The translations under genes and the position numbers were made by a program. The notes beneath the pieces are model-generated. The model was not told where the DNA came from. It did not search any database and was given only the letters and a program-made list of their open reading frames with translations. A stretch of 64,000 bases of DNA, taken from positions 15,001 through 79,000 of the forward strand of contig JAUIRK010000979.1 in the NCBI GenBank assembly GCA_030549495.1, in the 5' to 3' direction. Below, in pieces: positions 14,331-25,500 of this stretch. Origin of the DNA: Nectonema munidae. Lineage: Eukaryota > Nematomorpha > Nectonematoida > Nectonematidae. Position 1 is the stretch's first letter; each line of letters begins with the position of its first letter.

Positions 14331-14552
14331 TTCAGAAATAAGACCACATTCATTCCATTGTATGGATTTATGAGAATATGTATTACGGTTTCACTTTTCA
14401 AATGCATTATGCAGTTATGAACTCTCATTTCCTGAATTGAAGTTATAAAGCTTAGGAATTTCCTAGACATGGAATGAAAGATGAGGTAGTTCAAGTGTTT
14501 TTGAAAGAAATCCATTTGGGAAGCCAAATTTGATATTTATTTTTTTATTTTA

Positions 14553-14577
14553 TTTTTTTTTATGATTTCCTATTTAG
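14553..14577 (+). other. Probable splice acceptor in the 5' UTR of the Sac1 gene
   Basis: A long T-rich tract ends in TTTCCTATTTAG at 14577, only nine bases before the Sac1 start codon. This fits a 3' splice site and implies an untranslated first exon upstream that I could not locate. Confidence 0.5.
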
Positions 14578-14586
14578 CTGTGCACC

Positions 14587-16431
14587 ATGGATTATGTTAT
14601 TGTGGAGTCGTACCTTGAGTCTTTTTTAATCCGCTTCAACGATGAAGTTAGCGAATACTTCGTTAAGATCAAACGTGAGAGGAATGCAAGGTTAAGCAGG
14701 ATTTATGAAAACCGATCCGATGTTGAGTTAGAGAGTAGTCCACTCATAAAGAGGAGGCACTTTTACGCATTACTCGGTCTTATCGAGCTGCCTTCTTCGC
14801 CATATCTCATTTTTGCTTCCAAATCCTCGAAGATTGGCTGCATACTTGGCAAAGATATATTCCAAGTGGATAACTTTGAGGTTCTGCCCCTTCTCTTCGA
14901 TGATGATGCAAATACTTTAAAAGATTCTGAAAACGAATTCTACTTCGATCTTTTGAAATCCTTTCTCTCGATCCCAGGCTTTTACTATTCCTTTCAGTTT
15001 GATCTATCCTTGAATCTTCAGCAGCATCAAGAATCAACTTCAACCAATCGCGCCTCTTTTGTTTGGAATGATTTCATAGCTAATAGTTTCCTGGATTCAG
15101 ATCCCAAATTCACGAATTTCATCCCGCGCCTCATCTTAGGCTCTGTTTCCATTGAAGACAATTGCGTGGTTGATTCCCATTCCTTCAAGTTGATTCTCAT
15201 CTCGCGAAAATCCAGTGAACAAGCTGGACTGCGATTTTTTACGAGGGGAGCCGATCAAGATGGAAACGTAGCCAACTTCGTTGAAACCGAGCAGATTATT
15301 GAGTTCGCCGATTCCACCAATGACATAGGTGATGACAAAATGGTGAAATGCTCTTCTTTCGTTCAATCGAGAGGATCGATTCCTCTTTTATGGACCCAGT
15401 ATCCGAATTTGAAGTACAAGCCGGACCTCCGCATTAGCCTAAATGACGGTGAACAAAGGGATGTTATGCGCAAGCATTTTGAACAGCAGACGAAAATGTA
15501 TCCAGGCAAACAAGTTGTGATTAACTTGTTGGATAGGAAAAAGTTTGAGGCTCCGTTGGTTCAAGCATTTGAGAGATTCATCTTCGCCCTTGAAAATGAG
15601 GGAGGTAACAACAATGTGTCTTATGTCCACTTTGACTTCCATGAAAAGTGTCGCAAGTTACAATGGCACAACTTATCCCTTCTGATTGACACAGTTTCTG
15701 AAAAGCTTAATGACATGAAGTTTTTCTCAGCGGACATAACTCTTCCAAAATTTTCTTTCTTAGTTAAGGACAAGCAGTGCGGAATTTTTCGAACGAACTG
15801 CCTGGACTGCCTTGATCGCACGAATGTCGTTCAAAGTCTCTTCGCTTTCAAAGTTTTGACGAAACAGCTTGTTTCCTTCGGCATCCTTAATTTCAAAGAT
15901 TTCAATTATTTGAAGCAAAAGTTCCCCGCTTTTTATTCAACGTTTTCTCAAGTCTGGGCAGATAACGCCGACTCCTTGTCCGTACAGTATGCAGGAACGC
16001 CCGCTCTCAAAACAGACTTCACGAGAACTGGCAAAAGGACGAAGATGGGACTTCTTCTGGACGGCGCTAACTCCCTTCAGCGCTACATCAAGAACAACTT
16101 CCAACAAGGCGACCTACAAGATTCTTTTGATTTATTTCTTGGCTTGCATGACTTATCAACGGATCTGCCTTCATCTTCACCCCGCAGGAAAGGCTTCACT
16201 TTGAATGTGCACTTGATTGCACCTTTGCTCGCCATCTTCAGCATTGGAGTCTTTTTTCTAAATATCCTTCTTCCCTCACAACACGAAAACTTCTTCGATT
16301 TCATCAAAAAAACTCTTTTCTCTCTCTCAATCTTCTCTCTCTCCATTCTGTACATCTTTAAAAATGGGAGAAATTATGTCAACACTCCAAACTTGCTTAG
16401 GAGTAAGTATGCTATTGATGCTTTGCAATGA
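14587..16431 (+). CDS. SACM1L: Sac1-type phosphoinositide phosphatase, ER membrane
   Basis: A 614-aa protein, close in size to animal Sac1 (about 590 aa). It removes phosphate from phosphatidylinositol 4-phosphate and related lipids, acting mainly at the ER and Golgi. The N-terminal Sac fold is visible (YALLGLIELP about residues 60-70; SRGSIPLLW about 260). The catalytic CX5R loop lies in RTNCLDCLDRTN, Cys405 to Arg411, followed by the usual SLFAFKVL helix and GDLQDSFDLF. Two C-terminal hydrophobic segments (about 541-565 and 577-593) match the family's hairpin membrane anchor. The C-terminus (KYAIDALQ) has no obvious dilysine ER-retrieval motif. The start has a strong context (GCACCATGG). 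The coding region has no intron, unlike the two other genes here; GC content and codon use are clearly higher than the surroundings. A retrocopy that stayed functional is possible, but the upstream acceptor argues for a native gene. Confidence 0.96.
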   Translation: MDYVIVESYLESFLIRFNDEVSEYFVKIKRERNARLSRIYENRSDVELESSPLIKRRHFYALLGLIELPSSPYLIFASKSSKIGCILGKDIFQVDNFEVLPLLFDDDANTLKDSENEFYFDLLKSFLSIPGFYYSFQFDLSLNLQQHQESTSTNRASFVWNDFIANSFLDSDPKFTNFIPRLILGSVSIEDNCVVDSHSFKLILISRKSSEQAGLRFFTRGADQDGNVANFVETEQIIEFADSTNDIGDDKMVKCSSFVQSRGSIPLLWTQYPNLKYKPDLRISLNDGEQRDVMRKHFEQQTKMYPGKQVVINLLDRKKFEAPLVQAFERFIFALENEGGNNNVSYVHFDFHEKCRKLQWHNLSLLIDTVSEKLNDMKFFSADITLPKFSFLVKDKQCGIFRTNCLDCLDRTNVVQSLFAFKVLTKQLVSFGILNFKDFNYLKQKFPAFYSTFSQVWADNADSLSVQYAGTPALKTDFTRTGKRTKMGLLLDGANSLQRYIKNNFQQGDLQDSFDLFLGLHDLSTDLPSSSPRRKGFTLNVHLIAPLLAIFSIGVFFLNILLPSQHENFFDFIKKTLFSLSIFSLSILYIFKNGRNYVNTPNLLRSKYAIDALQ

Positions 16432-17290
16432 AGTGTGAATGTGCCGTCAAATCATTGTCATTATTATTATTTACCGATCTAGTCATGATTTATTCTCTTT
16501 TAATTTATTCTTGCAAATAGATGAATATTTGGATCTTTTAAACAATTATTACATAATTCAAAAATATCATACTTAATATTCTAATTTTTCTTACTATCAT
16601 ATGTTATAGGAGTCGTGGAAAGGGACGTTTGGAATCTGGCTTTGGTTATCGATGGTCTTGGGTTCAAAATCAGAGAGTTACAGAGTTTACTGCTGATAAT
16701 TTGGCGCAAATTTTTCCTATCATATAAAACACTCTGCAGTACCTTCATGCAATAATAGCCTTACCTTTTTCAATTCAGAATTATTATTTTCTTCATTCTT
16801 AACATGGAAATATAGGCAATCTATAGGTTATTGAGGGGCTTATGGCTGTTCAATATATAACGATATAATATGTATCTATATTATATATTTTAGAATATCT
16901 TTTTTGTCATGGAAGAACAAATGATTATCTGAGCAGATAAAAAAATTTAAACAAGTTTTATTTATAGCCATCAAAATGTCATAGAATCGAACAAATTATA
17001 TTTGAACATTTGAATCAATTTTACCTACTGAAATGAACTACGCGAAAATCTCTTTTAGCTAATCCTTTTCACATCATTCCCATATACTATATATACCAGT
17101 GACGTGAATTACCTTTTTTAGCTATTAATAATAATAATAATGATGTTTTGGTGCGAACTACTTTGTAGATTGTCGATATACTGCGATGCTTTGTATTTTC
17201 TCCATTACCGATTTACAGGGATTGAGAGGTTTCAGTTAATTTAGTAAGAAAACAAAATATCAAGAATTTGAGTACATAAAATACTGTAAC
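16432..17290. other. 3' flank of Sac1, AT-rich
   Basis: I see no clean AATAAA soon after the stop. At about 16610-16700 a GGGTTCAAAATC box preceded by CTTTGGTTATCGATGGTC resembles a decayed tRNA-derived SINE, similar to the - strand of 31340-31450. The rest is low-complexity AT DNA. Confidence 0.4.
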
Positions 17291-17463
17291 GGGTCGTTCA
17301 CAATTGACGTCAACTAAAAGTGGGGGGGGGGGGGGTATCCAAAGTTGACATAAGTCGATTTTGTTAAGTGATGATATATCTAAAAGTTGACATGAGGGGG
17401 GGGGGGGGGGAGGGGGGTTGAAATTTATCAAAAAAAAGGTTAACGTCAATTGTGAACGACCCC
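17291..17463. mobile_element. MITE of the GGGTCRTTCACAAT family (copy 2)
   Basis: A 173-bp element with near-perfect terminal inverted repeats: GGGTCGTTCACAATTGACGT at the left and its complement at 17442-17463. Two long G runs (about 17322-17335 and 17398-17410) lie symmetrically inside the ends, and internal AAAGTTGACAT copies add more symmetry. Closely related to 9226-9387. No coding capacity, so it would be moved in trans. Confidence 0.88.
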
Positions 17464-18325
17464 TAAATTGCCATCGTGATCTGAACTAAGAGTGGCCGCT
17501 GTGAAAATTGTACATCCCCCTATAACCAGAATATTGTCCATATTTCAGTAGCCTCAGTTATGCATTGAGAATCGATTAATCAACTAAGTGATCTTCATCA
17601 TGAAATTGAGATTTATAAATCAAATAATGCGCCTAAAAAATACGCGGAGGTTAAAATCGTGATGCAAAATGTTATCGTAATCCATTTGATCTTTGGGAAA
17701 AGAGGCGAGATTAAGAGCAACTTGATATAAAAAAAAATACGTTAAAATCAAGAAATCTTCGTCAGTTTGATTGAATTGACAATGGAATGTTATGGATTAA
17801 GCCTGCTGAAACCAATTTTTATAGATATGGCGTTGTCTGCAAATACTAGTAATCGTTCTGAGACACCTTGTATTACATTTTCGATGGTATATCAGCATCA
17901 AATAGATCTCAGATTCTGTCGATGACCAAACAGGGAATAATGATATAAGCTCTTATTCTCCACGAAATTTCTCAATGGCAAGCATCTCGTATAACCTTTG
18001 ACAAGTCTCTAAATCTGCCTTCTCACAGCGGGATTGTTTTCAAACTGAATGATTTAGAGGCGAATAACAGGCGCTATAACCTGTAACTTCAGAAAGAATA
18101 AATTCGACATCTTTGGATAGAAGTTGTTCTAGGAGAAATAACCCTGATTTCAAATTACCACTGCATTGTGGGCTAGGTTCCCAGAGAATTTAGATAAACG
18201 AATCTGATAAGCCCTAGAAATTGACCCAAAACAGTTTGAATTCATGCGGGTAAAAAGTGCGATAGTCGCAATTTAGATGAAGCCTATAGCAGTCTTTTGC
18301 ATAGAGGAAAGGATTTCAAGAGAGT
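17464..18325. other. Intergenic, perhaps upstream LINE debris
   Basis: Slightly richer in GC than its surroundings, with no sustained frame or recognisable motif. It leads directly into the reverse-transcriptase scrap at 18330 and may be more of the same decayed element. Confidence 0.3.
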
Positions 18326-18329
18326 TTGA

Positions 18330-18540
18330 TATCAAATTTTGTTCGTTTTAGTCATAGATGCTCTACTACAGCAACAGAGGACGTAGGAGAGCCTTCATTT
18401 GCAGATGACCCTGTGATTATGGCTGATAGCAAAGAACAGCTCCAAAAGAATTGTAAGGCCTCGAGAAATACTAAAAAGACAGGAATCATCTTTGTAGTAA
18501 AAAATAAAGATTAGCATGTGGTCAATTTCAATTAATTAGG
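18330..18540 (+). pseudogene. LINE reverse-transcriptase scrap
   Basis: About 60 codons contain FADDPVIMADSKEQLQKN, the catalytic (F/Y)ADD box of a non-LTR reverse transcriptase with its usual following helix. The neighbouring RT motifs are not readable, so only a fragment survives. It differs from the LINE at the start of the window, where that box is already degraded. Confidence 0.6.
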
Positions 18541-19481
18541 ATCGCAATTTGTCGATGGGAGAGATTGTGAAAAGGATGTTTAAACAAGGATTTGCCCCCG
18601 ATGAAGTGGAAATATATTGTTTTATAAATTTAACATTATAAACGTATTCTTTCTCGTTTACAAAAGTTATTGACTTTAAAATAAAGCAAATATTTAAAAA
18701 CGTTTAAACATTCGAATTAGCATTGTGTTTTGCATCGTGATTGCAACTCAAAATATATATTTACAAACATTTTCCCAGTTTACTGATGTTTCACTATACT
18801 AATTTCCAGTAAAGAATATAAAAAAGGAATAATAATAATAATAGCTTATTTGTTCACAATATTAGAAGAATCATTCTTTTCTGATATTCTAACAACGTGA
18901 TCCTTTAAATGACAAACATCGTTGCACCTTTTCCTTTGCATTATGTCTTCATACGATTGTTTGATGGAATAACTCATCAAGTGAACCAAAAGGGCGTACT
19001 TTCAAATTTCTTTGAGATCCAATAGTACTATTTCGGCTTTATTAACAATTAACATTTACCTATTGAATTTTTGTCCATGCCAAAATGATGATTCTCATAT
19101 AATGACAACTGGCTTGGGTATAATCCAATTTTTGCATCTATTTATTTATTATGTCAACATTTTATTTGCAGAAATTAAACTCAATTAGAATTATAATATA
19201 TTTTCCAACAAATTGATACATTTTAAGTTAACTTTGAACAATTTAGACCAAGCCACATCAAAAGTTACAAAAGCAAAATATATTCTTGTTTAAGGATTTC
19301 TAATTGCGAGTTCGAAATCAGAATTCATTAAAGATCTACCTAAAGATTTGGCTTCATTGATTTAACCTCAAAAATTTACTTTATTTACCCGCGAATTTTT
19401 TTAAAATAAATTTCATTAATCGAACATTAACATTTTTATTTATGAAAGTAACATGAAGGCGGCAGGAACACACAAATAGAC
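18541..19481. other. Intergenic between LINE scrap and ASB gene end
   Basis: AT-rich. A - strand frame of about 50 codons at 18990-18840 has no family features and fails the splice phase needed to join the ASB gene. Otherwise I see nothing. Confidence 0.45.
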
Positions 19482-19487
19482 TTTATT
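19482..19487 (-). terminator. Polyadenylation signal of the ASB gene
   Basis: AATAAA on the - strand, 25 bases after the stop codon of the SOCS-box exon. It supports that exon as the true last exon. Confidence 0.75.
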
Positions 19488-19511
19488 TGATTAAATAATG
19501 AATGACCCTTT

Positions 19512-22500
19512 TTATGGAATTTCGCACGAGATGAACTTTTTCAGAGTTTCGGGAATATCAAAGTCTGTCACTTTGTTCAGGATGCAGCTTTCAAGTTTTT
19601 TGCGCAACTTCACTCTGCACGCGTGCTTCAGGGTAAAGGGATTGGAAGATGCGTGCACCAAGAGAGATCGCAATCTGAAATGGAAGCAAAATGCTGCAAG
19701 TTTATTTTATATATAAAAAATGTACAAAATTGGCTCAGCCATATCCCTTCAAACTTGGTGCCTTTTCTAAAATCGGTAGCTGCATTTTTCATGGTAGTTA
19801 AATGACCTTCACATGTCAAAAACTGTCAATCAAAGTTAATATCCTTAAACAAACTTTAAAACTATCTCTAATTAACCCTATAACGTAGTGTGTGTATTAG
19901 ATGCTTCGTTGAAAATGTATAATACATAACACCTATATATATATATTTAATTTTAGGAAATGTCAATCAAAATTTTGATTGATGATAAATTTATCTACAA
20001 AAACATTCCTTCAAATTTTAGATAAAATATATTTTTATATCAAATTGACTATGCAATTTTCATTCTGAATTCCGTTTTTAGTGTTTGGAGATATTTGAAA
20101 GTGTCAATCAAATTAATGGTTCTCAGCTTTCACAATTATGGTTCAAAAATGTGTCAAAATGTCAATTAAATTTGCGATTGATGCGTGAAATTTTCTCCAA
20201 GAGTTCATTCATATTTTACATGAAATATACCTTTATACCAAATAGACCATGTTGGTTTCATTTCTAATCTTAAATTTGCTAATCGAATTAGAAAAGTATG
20301 TCTGAAATTATCTCCAAAAATATTCATACACATTTTAAATAAAAAAATTTTATACTAGCTGATTTCATTTCTAGGCCGCGTTTTTGCAATTAGAGTAAAA
20401 GAACTTAATTAACTTTTCAATCAAAGTTACCATTTCTGATAAAAAAAAATCATCTTAAATGTTTTTAGAATCATTATTATAGACTTTCTTTGTAATTTTA
20501 TACCTTCTTTGTACTGGATTGATTATACTAAAGCAATCATTGAAATAGCAATTAATCAAAACAAAAATCCTACGTAATTATGAAATTTTGAATTCATCTG
20601 TAGATAAAATTTATAACTTCGCTGTGTATATTAGATATATTTGTATATAATTTCGAACTCATAAAGCTTTTAAAACCCTAATATTATATTGATTAAAATA
20701 GCTACTTGATGCAAAATTTTGACTGAGGATGTAACTCTCCCTAAAAGTATCCTTCAAATTTAAAATAACTTTTTTATATACAAAATCGACTATGCTTATT
20801 ACATTTCACTACTCCGTTTGGGCCATTACGGTTTAAAAATGTCGGGAAATGTGAAAGATGGATAAAAATAAGTTTCTTTGAAAAAAATCATTTTTCCCCT
20901 TCCAATTGTTATATAAAATACACATTCCATCCATTTTAGTTTTGGATGGTTGTTTTTCTTTTTCAAGGGTTGACCTTCATTATGTCTTTAGCTTCATTTA
21001 CTTCTTTTTTATGTTATTTTGCCGGGTTATTCTATCCTTTAATTTTAAGTGCGATTTTTATATCTTCTTTTACAATTTGAACAGGAGGTACTTTTATGTT
21101 GTTTACTTTTTTGATCCATTCCATTTCTCCATCCCTTCTCTTCACATAACCATTATTTTATTAGATTATTTTGCGAAGTTCTGCATAGAAGGTCTATCTT
21201 GTTCCAGAGAACTAGGAATTGCTGTAATGATCTAATATTGGGTGATTCAAAAAAGATTTTGACTGGGAACAAGAAGTTCCTCCTTTGAGAATGCTAAGAT
21301 TACAATGATCATTTCACTAAGATGGATAGGAAATCGGGAAATTTTGAATCGGTCAGAGTTATCCAAACGGTCGTAGATGTTATTATGTGGAGATTTACTC
21401 GTTATAAAGATCATTTTATAATTTTAAATTGAATTTGGCCATCTTTTTCCTTTGGCGTGAAAGAGAAAGCCTTTCAGATGATGAAGGCAGAAACGCTGAA
21501 AATTATTCAGAGATTGTGGAAAAAATGTTAATAAGTTTCAGAAAGCTTGGTGCGAATATGAGTGTTAAAATGCACTATTTACATAGTCACTTGGATAAAT
21601 TTCCTGAAAATCTTGGACAAATGGGTGAAGAACAAGGTGAGAGGTTTCATCAGGAAATGAAGACAATGGAAGAAAGGTATCAAGGTAGGTGGGACAAAAA
21701 CATGATGGCGGACTATTGTTGGGGTTTACAGCGCGAAGAATCAAAAGAATTTCACAGAAAAAAAAGAAAATTGAAATGTTTTTTTAAATAAAAAATATAA
21801 TGTGTAAATGAATGTTTACTTACAGCAAAAACTTTAGAACTTTTAAAGTAGAGCCATTGATGATAAATGAGTTACTTATTTATAATCAGAAGAACAAATA
21901 TGTTTTAATTATGCAAAAAAAACCTTGGCAAAAAAATTTTGTTGCCTTGTGTAATTAATGACTTCATGAAGAAACACCTTAGGATTGGTTAACAAATATT
22001 CAGAGTGAATATCTGTTCATATCACTTGTAAATATCACACAAGATACTGATAAACAGCCTACAACCATCAAGAAGATTCTTTTGAAAGCTTTGAAATGGG
22101 CTAAATTCAGTTCTAAATCAATCTTAAAAAGGGGGTTTCCTTTGCACGAAATTAATTTGTGATAAAAGTAGAGCTATCAAGGAAGGATCATCATAGAATG
22201 AAGAACAAAATCACACACTGTAAAAAGTATAGAGGAAATGGCGTAGAGACTACCAGCGAATAACGAATTTGTGGCCAAAACAGTGGAGATCCTAATGAAA
22301 TACGTGATTAACTGACAGGTGAAATATTTTGAATGAATTAAAAAACACCAAAAGTTTTCAAAGTTTGTATACTTGACATATTTGGTTAATTCCCATAAAA
22401 ATGAACATCACCACTAAATTTAGCCTACATGAAATTGGGCGTGATTTTGAGATGAGCTGTGAAATTTAAATCATTTTTTGACAGGTTTGATTAATTTTCG

Positions 22501-25500
22501 TGAAAAATTAAAATCACCACTAATCATTTCTGAATTTGAATTTAGCACACTTGAAAATGGTGTATAGGTTTTTATAAGTATTTCAATAAAATTTTAATTT
22601 TCTCATGAGCTGTCTCATATAAATCATTCTTTGATAGGTTTTATTGATTTTCAGAAATATGATCATCACCGATAACTAGCATACGGTTAAGTGAAAAGCA
22701 AAAACATTTTTGATAAGTCTGACCTATTCTAAATTTTCAGATTTCCTACCCATCTTAGCTAAATGTTAACTGTAATCCTAGATGATAAGCTTTAGATTTA
22801 AATATTTTTTCATTTGTAAAAGAGGAACTTCTTTTTCAGTCAAAATCTTTTTTGAAGCATCTAATATTATATAATTAAACCACTTCCTAGTTCATTAGAA
22901 CATTGTAGATCTTCCATTTAGTCAAGATACATATTTTTTTTAAATTATATGTCTCTTTTCAATTAGTTTTCAACTTGGTTCCTTCTCTCATACAAATTTT
23001 CAAAAGATTTTATAATACGTTTTATTTTTTTTAATAAATATTTCATACTCAAGATGATTGTAGAAAGTATTATAAGCCAAAATATACAAAAAAAGTATAT
23101 TTTTACTATATACCTAATATGCAGCTATTTTTTGAAAATTTTTTACAGCATTGTTTTTCAGGCATACATTACTAATTCAATTGCCACTTCGAGATATTTT
23201 TTAACCGTATTATCCAAAATCCAGTACAGAAATAAAATAAGCATAGTCGATTTAGTATAAAACAGATATTTTATTTTTTTGAAAATATTTTTGAAAACAG
23301 TATCTAGAAGTAAACCGCAAATCTGATTCAAGTTTTCAGATATTTTAAAAACATAAATACCAAACCTGAGTCCAAAAATGAAACCAGCATCTTCCATTTG
23401 TCATAAAAACACATATTTTATTTAAATTTCAAAAATATTTCTGTAGACATTAGACGTAAATCGAACATTTGGTTGACACTTTCAGACATTTAAAACCTCT
23501 AAATGCAAAAAAATGAGTTCAGAAATAAAAATTATCATGGTCGAATTGGTATAAAAACATATATTTCATGTAAAATTAGAGAGAATATTTTGGGATATAG
23601 TTTTCAGACATAAACCGCAAATTTGATTGACACTGGCAGATATTTTAAAACTTCTAAATGAGAAAACTGTGTTTGAAATCATCATGATCTATTTGCTATA
23701 AAAACATATATTTCATGTAAAATTTGAATCAATATTTTTGGAAACAAATTTTAGAACTAAACCCAAATTTGATTGATACTTATAGGTATTTTCACATTTA
23801 ACTCCAAAAATTGAGTCCATAAATGAAACTAGCATTATGGATTTTTGTAAAATTTGAATGAATGTTTTTGGAGACAATTTTTAGAAGTAAACCGCAAATT
23901 TGATTAACACTTATAGTTATTTTCACATCCTAAACGTAAAAAATGAGTCCAGAAATGAAACCAGCATGGCCGATTTAGTATAACACATATATTTTATGTA
24001 AAATTTGAATGAATGTTTTTGGAGACAATTTTCAGAAGTAAACCGCAAATTTGATCAACACTTATAGGTATTTTCAAATCCTAAATGTAAAAAATAAGTC
24101 CAGAAATGAAAACAGCATGACCGATTTAGTATAAAAACATATCTTTTATGTAAAATTTGAAGGTATATTTTATTAGATATATTTTTGATCAATCAAAATT
24201 TTGATCGACATTTTCTAAAAAGTAGCCATGATTATTGAAAAAATTAAATATATAAAGTGTTATGCGTTCCAAACTGTATAGAATTATAAATTTTTAGGGT
24301 ATTATATAATATAGATCCTAAGTTATAAGGTTAAGTACAGATAATGTCAAATTTTTGCTGAAAAATTTTAATTTTTGATTTTGATTGACAGTTTTGGACA
24401 TAAAAGGGTCATTCACCTACCATGAAAATGGTTTCAAAAGATGCAGCTAGCGATTTTAGGAAAAGTCACAAAATGTGACGTTTTACGCCCCCCCCCCCCC
24501 CAGCACTAATAGAGTTAAAATACAATCAAAAGATTTTTGAAGCATAACATTTAAAACTCATAATGGCTTAAGCTCCGGTTAAATGACAAAGCATGAGTTT
24601 ACAGTTGTATTCATCCAATTGACTGGAAAAATGAATGTTTTTGTACCACTAATCTGGAAATAAAAAATATTATGGCTATTTTAAATGAAAAACACAAATC
24701 ATACTCCGAGTTGAGAAGGCGTCGACCTTTGGAGCAGGCTTGAAATTCAAATTCCTCGCAGATCTTCAACAAAAATTTGAACACGTCAGGTTCTTCATTC
24801 AAATGATGGAGGGATTTGAGTAGGCCTGGCGGATTGTAGTATGGGAGTGTGAAAGATACCGTTGCTCCATACCTGAAAATACTAGATCAATTTCCTATTT
24901 TTCTTTCAAATTTCGCGCTTCTTTAACACTTCTTTTTGTGCCAATCTTTGCACACGTTTTGGTCTTATATTTATCGATGTTTTGCTGTTTTAAGAGATCA
25001 GCGCTTTTCGTATTGATATTCATCCACAAACATTTGCAAAGTTGGATGAAGAAGGAAAGACAAATAGAATATTTCATCATAAAACTTCGTAAACAATTTA
25101 GGCTATTTAATTTATCATATTCGTTTTTATTATTAAATGTTTTTTATTTAAAAATGTTTTTTTTCCATTTCTACCTCAATTTTTACTTAAAAAAGTAAAT
25201 AATTTCAATATTTGAGGTTAATATTTTACTAGCATAGTAATTAGTTAAATAAATAGTATTTTATAAAAAATGAGTGCATAATTTACTTTCAGTTTCTTAG
25301 GGAAAGCGGGGGGGGGCTCAAAAAGGCCCAAATGTTTTAGAGAGAGAAATAAATGAACTTGGCTAATTCCTGAAGGAAACGAATACTCTTCACTTCGCAG
25401 TATGTGACGTAATCGACGATGGGTGTTCTGCACTCTCTTCCTTTGTCATCTGTTGATGCGAGGTTTACATTTGCTCCTTAAAATCACGTAATCTCCTTGC

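Noticed and set aside
14807-16355. Several antisense and shifted frames over Sac1
   Set aside because: All are shadows of the Sac1 coding frame.
18840-18990. About 50-codon - strand frame as the last ASB exon
   Set aside because: Wrong phase, no SOCS motif; the exon at 19674-19512 fits.
19498-19716. 72-codon + strand frame
   Set aside because: It is the shadow of the SOCS-box exon on the - strand, which has splice, phase and poly(A) support.
23158-23397. 79-codon - strand frame MEDAGFIFG...
   Set aside because: The same frame appears at 36124-36378 on the other strand because both lie in the tandem-repeat arm. It is repeat-derived, not a gene.
23040-24230. Regular repeats that could suggest a CRISPR array
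   Set aside because: Units are about 165 bp, degenerate, without unique spacers, and the DNA is eukaryotic.
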